Shown here: positions 1-8,462 of the stretch, piece after piece
How positions within the stretch are numbered: position 1 is the stretch's first letter
Layout of the letters: the number at the start of each line of letters is the position of its first letter
NCBI RefSeq assembly: GCF_004137355.1
Contig: NZ_SDVB01000253.1
Coordinates: forward strand, 248,001-312,000
Direction of reading: 5' to 3'
DNA length: 64,000 nucleotides
Source: Ciceribacter ferrooxidans
Lineage (GTDB): Bacteria > Pseudomonadota > Alphaproteobacteria > Rhizobiales > Rhizobiaceae
The notes under the pieces: generated by a model
Told to the model about the DNA's origin: nothing
What the model saw: the letters and a program-made list of their open reading frames with translations, nothing else
The model's database searches: none
Program-made: the position numbers and the translations under genes

Positions 1-564
1 CACGCGGTTCAGGAGTTTGAGCGCAGAAGGCTGCTTGAGCAGCACGCGCGCGCGAGCCGCGAGCACGATATAGGGGATGAGCACGGCCATCAGAACAACG
101 AAGGTGATTCCGGCGAGTGCGGCATAGTCCGTCGGCCCGATCGCCTCGAGTGGGATCAGCGTCGGCACCAGAGCGACGTAGAAGAGCATGGTCTTCGGAT
201 TGCCGAGTGTCACGAAGAGGCCGGAAAGGAAGGAGGCACCAAGGCCGCCGCCCTTGTGCGCCTGGACCTCCTGCGGCAGCAGACCGGCCGTCCAGAGCTT
301 GTAGGCGATGTAGCCGAGATAGGCGGCGCCGGCGTACTTGATGACGAGGAAGGGCGTCACGAATGTTTGCGCGAGGTACGAAAGACCGAGGACGACCGCC
401 GTCAGGTAGCAGAGATCGCCGAGGATCAGTCCAAGTCCCATGAAGAAGGTCGGACGGAAGCCCGAGCCGAGCGCCCGCGCTACGATTGCAGTCATGCCGG
501 GGCCGGGAATGGCCGCCGCGATGAACAGTGCGCCGGCATAGGCGAGCAGCGTGGAGAGGGTCAT
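1..564 (-). CDS. LysE/RhtB-family amino-acid exporter (3' end cut by window edge)
   Basis: Inner-membrane exporter of the LysE/RhtB superfamily, which usually effluxes amino acids or their derivatives; the substrate cannot be read from sequence. The 188 residues inside the window run in one open frame from ATG at 564 to base 1 without a stop. The family averages about 205-210 residues, so only a short C-terminal tail is missing. The N-terminal helix carries the hallmark IPGPGM segment near residues 20-25, followed by alternating hydrophobic helices. The gene is divergent from a second LysE-family gene at 706, with about 140 bp between them. Confidence 0.85.
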   Translation of the reverse strand, partial: MTLSTLLAYAGALFIAAAIPGPGMTAIVARALGSGFRPTFFMGLGLILGDLCYLTAVVLGLSYLAQTFVTPFLVIKYAGAAYLGYIAYKLWTAGLLPQEVQAHKGGGLGASFLSGLFVTLGNPKTMLFYVALVPTLIPLEAIGPTDYAALAGITFVVLMAVLIPYIVLAARARVLLKQPSALKLLNRV

Positions 565-705
565 GAGGGGCTCCCCGATCGGATGAACGAATGTTCGCAC
601 CGCTAACTGATCAGCATCAAACTTGCAATGGTGACACGATCATTGTTGCCGGTCTCGCTTCCGTCTGCTTACCAGTTGTGCAACCCTTCAACGAAGAGAC
701 CAGTC

Positions 706-1338
706 ATGCCGTCCACCGCCTCGCTTCTCGCCTTTGGCCTCATCTGTCTCGGTATGGTGCTTACCCCGGGACCGAACATGATCTACCTCGTGTCGCGGTC
801 GATCTGCCAGGGACCCGCGGCGGGCCTGATCTCGCTCGGGGGCGTGGCCGTCGGCTTCGTTGTCTATATGCTGTCGGCTGCCCTCGGCATCACCGTACTG
901 GTGCTTGCGGTACCTTATGCCTATGACGCGCTGCGGCTTGCGGGGGCCGCCTATCTCGCCTGGCTGGCGTGGCAGGCATTGCGACCGGGCGGGCGCTCGC
1001 CCTTCCAGGTCCGCGAACTGCCAAAGGACTCGTCCTGGCGCCTGTTTACGATGGGATTCGTCACAAGCCTGCTAAACCCGAAAGTTGCCGTGCTGTACCT
1101 GTCGCTGCTGCCGCAGTTCATCGATCCGTCCGCCGGCAGCGTGTTTGTTCAGTCGGTGGTTCTCGGTTTCACCCAGATTACGATCAGTGTCACCGTCAAT
1201 GCCATGATCGCGGTCAGCGCTGGCGCAATCGCGCTCTTTCTCGCCGGGCGGCCGTTGTGGGTGGTCGCGCAGCGGTGGCTGATGGGAACGGTTCTCGCCG
1301 GGCTTGCAGTGCGCATGGCAATGGAAGCCCAGCGCTGA
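706..1338 (+). CDS. LysE/RhtB-family amino-acid exporter
   Basis: Predicted inner-membrane amino-acid or metabolite exporter of 210 residues, the normal family length. The N-terminus has the family signature TPGPNM around residues 20-25, and several hydrophobic helices follow. I start it at ATG 706 because the upstream extension in the same frame (from 628) is not hydrophobic and lies outside the family fold, while GAAGAGA precedes 706. It is divergent from the exporter at 1-564 and convergent with the NIPSNAP-like gene, with only 3 bp between the two 3' ends. The substrate is unknown. Confidence 0.85.
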   Translation: MPSTASLLAFGLICLGMVLTPGPNMIYLVSRSICQGPAAGLISLGGVAVGFVVYMLSAALGITVLVLAVPYAYDALRLAGAAYLAWLAWQALRPGGRSPFQVRELPKDSSWRLFTMGFVTSLLNPKVAVLYLSLLPQFIDPSAGSVFVQSVVLGFTQITISVTVNAMIAVSAGAIALFLAGRPLWVVAQRWLMGTVLAGLAVRMAMEAQR

Positions 1339-1341
1339 AGG

Positions 1342-1644
1342 TCAGAATATCGGCCGCATGAAGCTCCGCTCATAACTGAGGATGCAACGGGTCTCCTCCG
1401 CATACGCGAAAGCCGACTGGCATTCCGCGTCGTCGGCCATCTTCTGCCGGTACGTCTCGTAGTCGGCCAGTGAAGGAAAGCTGAGCAGCGCCAGCGCGAT
1501 GTTGTTTGCGCCCTCGTGTGGCAGGAAGTAGCCGTGGTGCGTGCCGCCGAGCCGCTCGACCAGCGGTATCCAGAGCCGCGCATAGTGCTCGAACTCGTTC
1601 GCCTTGTACGGATCGATCACGTAGCGGAGATAGCAGGTTATCAT
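1342..1644 (-). CDS. NIPSNAP-family small protein
   Basis: 100-residue protein resembling the NIPSNAP/dimeric alpha-beta barrel family: it opens with MITCYLRYVIDPYKANEFE, has an aromatic-rich middle (HHGYFLPHEGANN) and ends in a helical YETYRQKM segment. Such proteins often form small dimers, but no reaction is established for most of them. Its ATG overlaps the TGA of the upstream EamA transporter gene (ATGA, 1641-1644), so the two are almost certainly cotranscribed and translationally coupled. Family assignment is by recognition of the overall pattern. Confidence 0.75.
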   Translation of the reverse strand: MITCYLRYVIDPYKANEFEHYARLWIPLVERLGGTHHGYFLPHEGANNIALALLSFPSLADYETYRQKMADDAECQSAFAYAEETRCILSYERSFMRPIF

Positions 1645-2546
1645 CGTTGCGGCGCCTTTCTTTTCGGCAGGAGAAGCGCTTTCGGCGCCAGATTGAGCGT
1701 GGTCGCGACGGCCGCGAAGAGGATTGCTGCGCCACCGAGTGCCTGCACGGGCGTCAATACATGTCCAAAGGCATACATGTCCACGATCACCGCCACGACG
1801 GGATAGAGGAAGGATAGCGTGCCGGTCAGCACCACCGGCAGCTTCTGGATCGCCGAATAGAGGAACGCATACATGATCCCGGTGTGGACGATGCCGAGGG
1901 TTGCCACCAGCGCCCAGTTTTGCGGTGCGGTGGGCAGGTTGTGCCAGTCGGCGAGCGGCGCCAGCAGGACCACACCTGTGCTGACCTGGATCAGCGCGAT
2001 CAGATAGGAGGAGGTGCCCTTGAGCCATTTTGCGACGAAGGCCGCCACGGCGTAGCAGAAGGCCGCGACGACCGCGAGCAGGATGCCCAGCAGATAGCTG
2101 CCCTGCGCGTTCTCTTCCGTCGGCGGTCCCGAAAGTGTCATCGCCAGCATCCCTGCAAAGGCAAGCCCCAGCCAGACGAGCTTGTTGGCGGAGACCTTTT
2201 CGCCGAGGAAGAGCACGCCGAGACCGACAAGCATGAATGGCTGAACGTTGTAGACGATCGTCGCTGCCGAGATGGAAGCGAGCGGATAGGCGGAGAAGAG
2301 GGCGAGCCAGTTGAGAACGAGTGCGACGCCACCGATCATCGCCAGAAGCAGAGTGCGTCCGCGAATAACGGCAAGGACGCCGGCGCGATACGCGAGCAAT
2401 GCCAGAATGGGGGCGCCGATCAGGCATCTCAGGAAGACGACGTTTGCGGGCGATTGCCCGGACTGCAGTACAAACCAGCCGATCGTGCCGGACAGCACCA
2501 TGGCAATGGTCATATCGAGGATTCCGCTCTTGATTGTGGGTGACAT
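1641..2546 (-). CDS. EamA/DMT-family transporter
   Basis: Drug/metabolite transporter superfamily permease, 301 residues, with about ten hydrophobic helices arranged as two EamA repeats. The first repeat begins at residue 9 (DMTIAMVLSGTIGWFVLQ) and the second near residue 145 (LLGILLAVVAAFCYAVAAF). I chose ATG 2546 over the longer frame from 2591 because AAGGAGG lies 6-8 bases upstream of it. The gene is divergent from an Lrp/AsnC-type regulator at 2654, which suggests local control of efflux, and it overlaps the NIPSNAP gene by 4 bases. The substrate cannot be inferred. Confidence 0.88.
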   Translation of the reverse strand: MSPTIKSGILDMTIAMVLSGTIGWFVLQSGQSPANVVFLRCLIGAPILALLAYRAGVLAVIRGRTLLLAMIGGVALVLNWLALFSAYPLASISAATIVYNVQPFMLVGLGVLFLGEKVSANKLVWLGLAFAGMLAMTLSGPPTEENAQGSYLLGILLAVVAAFCYAVAAFVAKWLKGTSSYLIALIQVSTGVVLLAPLADWHNLPTAPQNWALVATLGIVHTGIMYAFLYSAIQKLPVVLTGTLSFLYPVVAVIVDMYAFGHVLTPVQALGGAAILFAAVATTLNLAPKALLLPKRKAPQR

Positions 2547-2604
2547 GGCAACCTCCTTGGGATGGTTGCAGCCTAGCAAAGGAAATGGCATAATTGCTTT
2601 ACTG

Positions 2605-2644
2605 AAGTGAGGTTAATTCGCTTATATTCAGAATAAAGTGAGGT
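2605..2644. promoter_or_regulatory. Paired AAGTGAGGT repeats, candidate Lrp-type operator
   Basis: The 107-bp gap between the divergent EamA transporter and Lrp-type regulator genes contains the nonamer AAGTGAGGT twice in direct orientation, at 2605-2613 and 2636-2644. The spacing is 31 bp, about three helical turns. An AT-rich partial dyad (CTTATATTC / GAATAAAG) lies between them. Lrp/AsnC regulators commonly bind phased sites in such gaps. Function is inferred from position and repetition only. Confidence 0.4.
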
Positions 2645-2653
2645 GAATGTCCC

Positions 2654-3112
2654 ATGAACGTGAACTTTATTCAGCCGCTCGATCTCATCGACCGGAAGAT
2701 CGTCGAAGCGCTTGTCGGAGATGCGCGTCTTCCGCTCAAGGAGCTTGCTGCTCGCGCAGGGCTTTCCTCGCCGGCCTGCTCGGAGCGGTTGCGACGGCTA
2801 GAAGAGCGCGGCGTGCTGACCGGATACGGCGCGGATGTGGAACTGGAAGCGCTCGGCTACCCCCTTCAGGCGATTGTCCGTGTCCGGCCGCTGCCAGGCA
2901 TGCTGCATGTGGTCGAAAAGCTGATCCAGGAGACACCGGAAATCACCGAAGCCGACAAGGTGACGGGTGACGACTGCTTCATCTGCCGCATGGCCCTGCG
3001 CAGCATGACCGATCTCGATCGTATACTCGACCGGATCGCGGAACGCGCCCAGACGAACACGGCCATGATCAAGTCCACGACCGTCAAGCGCCGTTTGCCG
3101 CCGGTCGTCTAG
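2654..3112 (+). CDS. Lrp/AsnC-family transcriptional regulator
   Basis: 152-residue leucine-responsive/AsnC-type regulator. The N-terminal winged helix-turn-helix covers about residues 8-57 ([20 protein letters not shown] is the recognition region). The C-terminal half is the RAM/AsnC ligand-binding fold, with the VTGDDCFI segment typical of the effector pocket. Family members form dimers or octamers and sense amino acids. Divergence from the EamA transporter makes that transporter the likeliest target. The stop shares a CTAG with the convergent dut stop. Confidence 0.9.
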   Translation: MNVNFIQPLDLIDRKIVEALVGDARLPLKELAARAGLSSPACSERLRRLEERGVLTGYGADVELEALGYPLQAIVRVRPLPGMLHVVEKLIQETPEITEADKVTGDDCFICRMALRSMTDLDRILDRIAERAQTNTAMIKSTTVKRRLPPVV

Positions 3113-3579
3113 ACGCCGGTCGAGCCGAAACCGCCTGCACCGCGAGCGGTCGTGGAGGTCTCCGCGACTTCCGTGACGAGCGCCTGAGTGACCGGTGCAA
3201 TCACCATCTGGGCGATCCGCATACCGCGGAGGATCTCGAAGATCTCGTCGCCGAGATTGACGAGAAGCACCTTCACCTCACCGCGATAGTCGCTGTCGAT
3301 CGTACCCGGCGTGTTGAGGCACGTGACGCCGTTCTTGAAAGCGAGCCCCGACCGCGGACGCATCTGCGCCTCGAAGCCTTCGGGGATTTCCATGATGAAG
3401 CCGGTCGGCACCAGCGCTCGCTGACCGGGCACAAGCGTCATAGGCGCACCCTCGGCGACGGCCGCGCGCAAGTCCATGCCGGCGGCCCCCGCCGTCTCGT
3501 AGGACGGCAGTGGGATGCCCTCACCGTGGGCAAGACGGACGAGCTTGAGGGTTGGTCGAATGTCGTTATGGATATTCAT
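3109..3579 (-). CDS. dut: dUTP diphosphatase
   Basis: Hydrolyses dUTP to dUMP and pyrophosphate, keeping uracil out of DNA and feeding dTMP synthesis; the family is a trimer. The 156 residues carry the expected motifs: AGMDLRA (about 33-39), RPRSGLA (74-80), [11 protein letters not shown] (92-102, with the catalytic Asp), and the flexible C-terminal [10 protein letters not shown] that closes over the substrate. Start ATG 3579 is preceded by GGAGG, so the longer frame from 3621 is not used. It is divergent from prfC. Confidence 0.97.
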   Translation of the reverse strand: MNIHNDIRPTLKLVRLAHGEGIPLPSYETAGAAGMDLRAAVAEGAPMTLVPGQRALVPTGFIMEIPEGFEAQMRPRSGLAFKNGVTCLNTPGTIDSDYRGEVKVLLVNLGDEIFEILRGMRIAQMVIAPVTQALVTEVAETSTTARGAGGFGSTGV

Positions 3580-3670
3580 GCCTCCATTACTTTGCGCGCG
3601 ATCTCCCGAGGTCAATTGCAATGCCGGCCTTTAGTCGCTAGATACGCGGCAATTCACAGGATTCACATTC

Positions 3671-5254
3671 ATGGCTGAAACGCTTGCAGAGGCGGTATCC
3701 CGCCGCCGCACCTTCGCGATTATTGCGCACCCGGACGCGGGTAAGACGACGCTCACCGAAAAGCTGCTGCTGTTCGGCGGGGCGATCCAGCTCGCTGGCG
3801 AGGTGAAGGCGAAGAAGGACCGCATTCAGACGCGCTCCGACTGGATGAAGATCGAGCGCGAGCGCGGCATCTCGGTCGTTACCTCGGTGATGACCTTTGA
3901 ATACGACGGCAAGGTCTTCAACATCCTCGATACACCCGGTCACGAAGACTTCGCCGACGACACCTATCGCACGCTGACGGCGGTCGACGCCGCCGTCATG
4001 GTGATCGATGCCGCCAAGGGTATTGAGCCGCGAACGCTGAAGCTCTTCGAAGTCTGCCGCATGCGCGACATTCCGATCATCACGTTCGTCAACAAGATGG
4101 ACCGTGAAAGCCGCGATCCTTTCGAAATCCTCGATGAGGTGGAGGAGAAGCTCGCTCTCGACACCGCACCCGTCACCTGGCCGGTCGGCCGCTCGAAGAC
4201 CTTCTGTGGCTCCTACAATCTGGCAGACAACACCTTCCGCGGTTCCGACACCCAGGTCGAGCCGCTGAAGGTCAACGGTCCGCAGAGCGTTGCCGAACAC
4301 CTGCCGGAAAACGAACGTCAGGCCTTCATCGAAGAGCTGGAACTTGCCCAGGAGGCCTGCCGGCCGTTTGACCGCAAGGCCTTTCTCGAAGGCCACATGA
4401 CGCCGGTCTTCTTTGGCTCGGCGCTGCGCAACTTCGGTGTGCGCGATCTCATCAACGCGCTCGGAGCGTTCGCGCCACCGCCGCGCGACCAGGTGGCGGA
4501 CATTCGCACGGTACACGCAGCCGAAGACCGGATGACGGCCTTCGTCTTCAAGATCCAGGCGAACATGGACCCGAACCATCGCGACCGCATCGCCTTTGCC
4601 CGCATCTGCTCTGGCAAACTGGAGCGCGGCATGAAGGCGCGGCTGTCTCGTACGGGCAAGCAGATGGGTCTCACGGCGCCCCAGTTCTTCTTCGCTTCCC
4701 AGCGACAGCTTGCCGACACCGCCTATGCAGGCGATGTCGTCGGCATTCCGAACCATGGCACGCTCCGGATCGGCGACACGTTGACCGAAGGCGAGCCGCT
4801 GGTCTTCCAGGGCGTGCCGAACTTCTCGCCGGAAATCCTGCGCCGTGTGCGGCTCGAGGACGCGATGAAGGCGAAGAAACTAAAGGAAGCGCTGCAGCAG
4901 ATGGCGGAAGAGGGCGTCGTGCAGCTCTTCCAGCCGGAAGACGGGTCGCCGGCGATCGTCGGCGTGGTCGGCGCGCTGCAGCTCGACGTACTGAAAGAGC
5001 GGCTTTCGGCGGAATACGGCCTGCCGGTTTCCTTCGACATGCCGCGTTTCTCCGTCTGCCGCTGGATTTCTGCCGATCAGCCGGGCGAACTTGAAAAGTT
5101 CATGACCCAACAGCGCGGCAACATGTGCCGAGATCTCGACGGCGATCCGGTCTTCATGGCGCAGGACGCGTTTTCGCTTCGCTACGAGGCGGAGCGGTAT
5201 CCTGCCATCAAGATGGTCGCCATCAAGGAGTATCACGTCGCCAAGGCGGCGTGA
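3671..5254 (+). CDS. prfC: Peptide chain release factor 3
   Basis: Translational GTPase that recycles RF1/RF2 from the ribosome after termination. At 527 residues it matches the family. Visible G-motifs are AHPDAGKTTLTEK (P-loop, about residue 19), RGISV in the switch I region, DTPGHEDFADDTY (G3) and NKMD (G4). The C-terminal part contains the RF3-type LEDAMKAKKLKEALQQMAEEG segment, distinguishing it from EF-G. It starts at ATG 3671, about 90 bp from the divergent dut start. No operon partner follows: the next gene is convergent 4 bp away. Confidence 0.97.
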   Translation: MAETLAEAVSRRRTFAIIAHPDAGKTTLTEKLLLFGGAIQLAGEVKAKKDRIQTRSDWMKIERERGISVVTSVMTFEYDGKVFNILDTPGHEDFADDTYRTLTAVDAAVMVIDAAKGIEPRTLKLFEVCRMRDIPIITFVNKMDRESRDPFEILDEVEEKLALDTAPVTWPVGRSKTFCGSYNLADNTFRGSDTQVEPLKVNGPQSVAEHLPENERQAFIEELELAQEACRPFDRKAFLEGHMTPVFFGSALRNFGVRDLINALGAFAPPPRDQVADIRTVHAAEDRMTAFVFKIQANMDPNHRDRIAFARICSGKLERGMKARLSRTGKQMGLTAPQFFFASQRQLADTAYAGDVVGIPNHGTLRIGDTLTEGEPLVFQGVPNFSPEILRRVRLEDAMKAKKLKEALQQMAEEGVVQLFQPEDGSPAIVGVVGALQLDVLKERLSAEYGLPVSFDMPRFSVCRWISADQPGELEKFMTQQRGNMCRDLDGDPVFMAQDAFSLRYEAERYPAIKMVAIKEYHVAKAA

Positions 5255-5258
5255 GTTC

Positions 5259-5870
5259 CTAGCGGCCGGCGAGGGCCAGGCGCAGTCCGAGTGCTGCGAA
5301 AGCGCCGGCAAACGATCGGCGTAGCCACAGCTGCAGCCGAGGCCGGCTGATGACGTGGCGCCGGGTGGCCGCGGCGAAGATGCCGTAGCCTATGAAGACC
5401 ACGAAGGTCAGTCCCATGAAGATGCCGGCCAGCACAAGCATGTGCAGGGACGCGTTCGGCGCGTTCGCCGGGACGAATTGCGGCAGGAAGGCGAGAAAGA
5501 AAAGCGACAGCTTCGGATTGAGGATGTTGAGGAGCAGGCCATCGGTAATTATCTTGCCTGCTCCGGAGGCTGCGCGGGTCGAGGTGACCTGAAGCACACC
5601 CTCGTCCCGCCATATGCCCCATGCCATGAAGAGCAGATAGGCGACGCCGAGATACTTGACGGCTTGGAAGGCGAGGGCGCTTGCGTGAAGGAGTGCGGCA
5701 AGGCCGGTGATGCTTGCCGCAACATGGGGGATGATGCCGAGCGTGCAGCCGAAGGCGGCGATCACGCTCGCCCGCCAGCCGGCGCCGAGACCATAGGCGA
5801 TCGTGTAGATGACACCGGTGCCGGGCAAAAGGATGATGATCAGCGACGTCACGAGGTATTCTGGGGTCAT
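5259..5870 (-). CDS. LysE/RhtB-family exporter
   Basis: Third LysE-type permease in the window, 203 residues. The N-terminus MTPEYLVTSLIIILLPGTG has the family's PG turn (as PGTG rather than PGPG), followed by five or six hydrophobic helices. Start ATG 5870 has GGAGAGG just upstream; the extended frame from 5906 lacks such a site. It converges on prfC with a 4-bp gap. Upstream on the same strand lies an AraC-type regulator ending at 5949, so a two-gene unit (regulator then exporter) is possible. Confidence 0.85.
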   Translation of the reverse strand: MTPEYLVTSLIIILLPGTGVIYTIAYGLGAGWRASVIAAFGCTLGIIPHVAASITGLAALLHASALAFQAVKYLGVAYLLFMAWGIWRDEGVLQVTSTRAASGAGKIITDGLLLNILNPKLSLFFLAFLPQFVPANAPNASLHMLVLAGIFMGLTFVVFIGYGIFAAATRRHVISRPRLQLWLRRSFAGAFAALGLRLALAGR

Positions 5871-5948
5871 TGCGCCTCTCCTTGCATGGGAGGGCAAAGC
5901 AGACACCAGAACGCGGCCGCCGGTCTTGAACGGAATTGCAGCTGGCTG

Positions 5949-6749
5949 TCAGTGGACGGCCGCAGCATAGGCGCCGGGTGTCACACCATACCGCTGGACG
6001 AAGGCACGGGTCATATGGCTCTGATCGGCGAAGCCGCTTGCCACCGCCGCCTCCGCAAGCGGAGAGCCCGCGTCGATCATGCGTCGTGCCATGTCGATCC
6101 GCCTCTGGATCTGGTAGGCGTGCGGCGTGAAACCGGTCTGCCGTACAAAGGCCCGAAGCAGCTGAAATTTGCCGAGGCCGGCTTCGTGCGCAAGATCGGT
6201 GAGGGTGGTCGGATGTGCAGGGTCGTCATCGAGCAGTCTTGCAGCGCGCCGGATGCCGGCACTCTTCGTCGCGACTGCCGTCGTGCGAGGCTGCAACACG
6301 GAGGCGATGAGCGTCACAAGTTCTGTTTCGCTCTCGAGAAGCACCCCGTTTTCTGCTGTCGTGGCGGCAAACAACTGTCGAAAGCGCCCCGCGAGGCGGG
6401 CGTCACGGATGACCGGATGTTCGAACTCGAACGTCCCCCTGCCGCCGTCGGTGATGTCCAGCGCCGCGGCCGCAAGTGTCCCCGGTAGGAGATAAAGCAT
6501 CTGCCAGAAACGACCGTGGTCACCGATCGGTGCACCGTCGTGCACTTCGCCGGGATTGACGGTGATGATATCGCCCGGACCCGCCTCGACGATGCCCCGC
6601 CCGCTCAGGGATTTCTGCGCACCACGGCGAATGATCCCGATCCCGAAGGTGTCGTGGGTGTGGCGGGGGAAGCTGTGTCGCGTGTCGGCCGTCACTGCGG
6701 TCACGCCGAAAAGCGCGGTGTTCGCAATTTGAAATCGGCCCTTACTCAT
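5949..6749 (-). CDS. AraC-family transcriptional regulator
   Basis: 266-residue regulator with an N-terminal cupin-like AraC ligand domain (RHTHDTFGIGII near residue 30 and NPGEVHDG near 65) and a C-terminal pair of helix-turn-helix motifs over about residues 165-262 (LTDLAHEAGLGKFQLLRAF, then AEAAVASGFADQSHMTRAF). Start ATG 6749 is chosen because the long upstream extension in frame overlaps the TPP riboswitch region on the other strand. It sits directly upstream of the LysE-type exporter on the same strand, so it may control that gene. The effector is unknown. Confidence 0.88.
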   Translation of the reverse strand: MSKGRFQIANTALFGVTAVTADTRHSFPRHTHDTFGIGIIRRGAQKSLSGRGIVEAGPGDIITVNPGEVHDGAPIGDHGRFWQMLYLLPGTLAAAALDITDGGRGTFEFEHPVIRDARLAGRFRQLFAATTAENGVLLESETELVTLIASVLQPRTTAVATKSAGIRRAARLLDDDPAHPTTLTDLAHEAGLGKFQLLRAFVRQTGFTPHAYQIQRRIDMARRMIDAGSPLAEAAVASGFADQSHMTRAFVQRYGVTPGAYAAAVH

Positions 6750-6877
6750 GCGCGACGGCTCCGATGTGCTGCCTAGATGGACTCTGCCAGCATCATGCAG
6801 AGTGCCAGCTTCGTCTTCCGGCGGCAACCGTCCTGCGACAGCCTGCGTGACAGCCGCGGCAATCTGTGCGACAGGAA

Positions 6878-6959
6878 GACTAGACGGGGGCGTCCACCGG
6901 AAGGTTGGGCTGAGAAGAACCCTTTGAACCTGAACCAGATCATGCTGGCGGAGGGAGTC
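6878..6959 (+). promoter_or_regulatory. TPP (THI-box) riboswitch
   Basis: Thiamin pyrophosphate-sensing aptamer. The diagnostic core is clear: GGCTGAGA at 6908-6915, then ACCCTTTGAACCTGA (6919-6933) and CATGCTGGCGGAGGGA (6941-6956). The P1 stem pairs GACT 6878-6881 with AGTC 6956-6959. It lies 61 bases upstream of thiD, the expected target. Between the aptamer and thiD, CCTCTC (6996-7001) can pair with GAGAGG (7009-7014), which is the thiD ribosome-binding site. This suggests control at translation initiation. Confidence 0.95.
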
Positions 6960-7020
6960 GTTTCGGGCGCAGGCTGCATGGCCGAAGTCCTGTGACCTCT
7001 CTGCCATGGAGAGGCAAAAG

Positions 7021-7881
7021 ATGACCGACATCTACAATATGGCAGGGCCGGGCTCGTCGCCAGCAGCGATCGCCAATGTCTTGTCGATCGCTGGCTCCGA
7101 TCCGTCAGGCGGTGCCGGCATACAGGCCGATCTCAAGACGTTTTCGGCACTGGGCGTCTACGGTATGGCGGTGGCGACCGCCCTGACCGCGCAAAACACC
7201 CGGGGAGTCACGGGTATCCACATCGTGCCGCCGGATTTCGTTGCAGAGCAGATCCGGGCCGTCTTCGCCGACATAAGTGTGAGTGCCGTGAAGATTGGGA
7301 TGATCGCTGACGCGGCGATTGCAGGCGCGGTTGCCGAGGTGCTCGCACGTCACGTCGATGTGCCTGTCGTTCTCGATCCGGTGATGATCGCCAAGGGCGG
7401 CGCGTCACTGCTCACGGATGATGCGGTGACGGTCCTCAGAACACGGCTCCTGCCGCTCGCCACAGTCGTCACGCCGAACCTGCCGGAGGCGGCGGCGCTT
7501 CTTGGAGAGCCCGAGGCCCGCGATCGCGAGGAGATGGCCGGCCAGGCTCGTCGACTCGTCGGGCTCGGTGCGAAGGCGGTGCTGGTCAAGGGGGGGCATC
7601 TTTCGGGAAACGACAGTCCGGATGTGCTCGCCTCTGCGGCGGGTCTCACCTGGTTCGAGGCGCCGCGCGTTGCGACCCGCAACACGCATGGGACCGGCTG
7701 TACGCTGTCGAGCGCGATCGCTGCCGAGCTTGCCAAGGGAGCATCGCCGGAGGAAGCTGTGGCGGTGGCCAAGACCTATGTCGCGGGAGCGATCGATGCC
7801 GCGGATGCCTTGAACGTGGGTTCCGGGCATGGGCCTGTGCACCACTTTCATGCGCTCTGGAAAAGCGAAGGGGCAGTGTGA
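7021..7881 (+). CDS. thiD: Hydroxymethylpyrimidine/phosphomethylpyrimidine kinase
   Basis: Phosphorylates HMP and then HMP-P to HMP-PP, the pyrimidine half of thiamin. The 286 residues show the ribokinase-fold ThiD pattern: IAGSDPSGGAGIQADLKTF near the N-terminus, VLDPVMIAKGG in the middle, VTPNLPEA, and the C-terminal anion-hole motif NTHGTGCTLSSAIAA. ATG 7021 is preferred over ATG 7006 because GGAGAGG lies 6 bases upstream of it. Thiamin repression is expected through the TPP riboswitch at 6878-6959. It converges with the flavin reductase-like gene. Confidence 0.96.
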   Translation: MTDIYNMAGPGSSPAAIANVLSIAGSDPSGGAGIQADLKTFSALGVYGMAVATALTAQNTRGVTGIHIVPPDFVAEQIRAVFADISVSAVKIGMIADAAIAGAVAEVLARHVDVPVVLDPVMIAKGGASLLTDDAVTVLRTRLLPLATVVTPNLPEAAALLGEPEARDREEMAGQARRLVGLGAKAVLVKGGHLSGNDSPDVLASAAGLTWFEAPRVATRNTHGTGCTLSSAIAAELAKGASPEEAVAVAKTYVAGAIDAADALNVGSGHGPVHHFHALWKSEGAV

Positions 7882-7893
7882 CCGGCCAGACTG

Positions 7894-8424
7894 TCAGGGC
7901 ATCTGGGAGTCGAGCGTGATCTCCTCGCCGTCGATGGCGAATGTGCCGTAGCCGCGATGGTGAATGGTTCGCGGTGACGTTTGGGCGGGATCGTACCAGG
8001 CCTTTACCACCTGCAGCACGAAGAGATTGTAGCGCGGAACGAAACCCTGATCGACCACGCGGCATTCGAGGTTCGCGAAGCATTCGCCGATGAGCGGCGC
8101 GCGCACTTCCTCAGCGGGGAGCGGCGTCAGCCCGACCGTCGCGAACTTGTCGGTGTCCCGACCGGAGCAATTCCCGACCGCGACGACCTTCTCGGCAAGC
8201 TCGACCGTCGGGATGGCGATCACGCATTCGCCGGTTTGCTGGAGTGCGTGAAAGCTGTGGTCCGCCCCGCTGACGATGCACGCGATCATCGGCGGGGTAA
8301 ACTCCATCATCATGTGCCAGGACATGGCCATGACGTTCGGGCGGCCTTTTTCCGAGGTCGTCAGGAGGACGACCGGGCCGGGCTCGATGAGCTGGTAGAC
8401 CTTGGCAAGCGGAAACTCCTTCAT
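7894..8424 (-). CDS. Flavin reductase-like (FMN-binding split-barrel) protein
   Basis: 176-residue protein of the flavin reductase-like/FMN-binding split-barrel group. Recognisable segments are the N-terminal VVLLTTSEKGRPNVMAMSW, which contacts flavin in this fold, and the middle ECVIAIPTVELAEKVVAVG with NCSGRDTDKF. Members reduce FMN/FAD for partner monooxygenases or act as stand-alone flavoproteins; nothing nearby identifies a partner. ATG 8424 is preceded by an AGGAGAAGGA run. It ends 12 bp from the convergent thiD gene. Confidence 0.82.
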   Translation of the reverse strand: MKEFPLAKVYQLIEPGPVVLLTTSEKGRPNVMAMSWHMMMEFTPPMIACIVSGADHSFHALQQTGECVIAIPTVELAEKVVAVGNCSGRDTDKFATVGLTPLPAEEVRAPLIGECFANLECRVVDQGFVPRYNLFVLQVVKAWYDPAQTSPRTIHHRGYGTFAIDGEEITLDSQMP

Positions 8425-8462
8425 GGCGGTCCTTCTCCTGTCAGCGAGTCCGCCTCTTGCAT

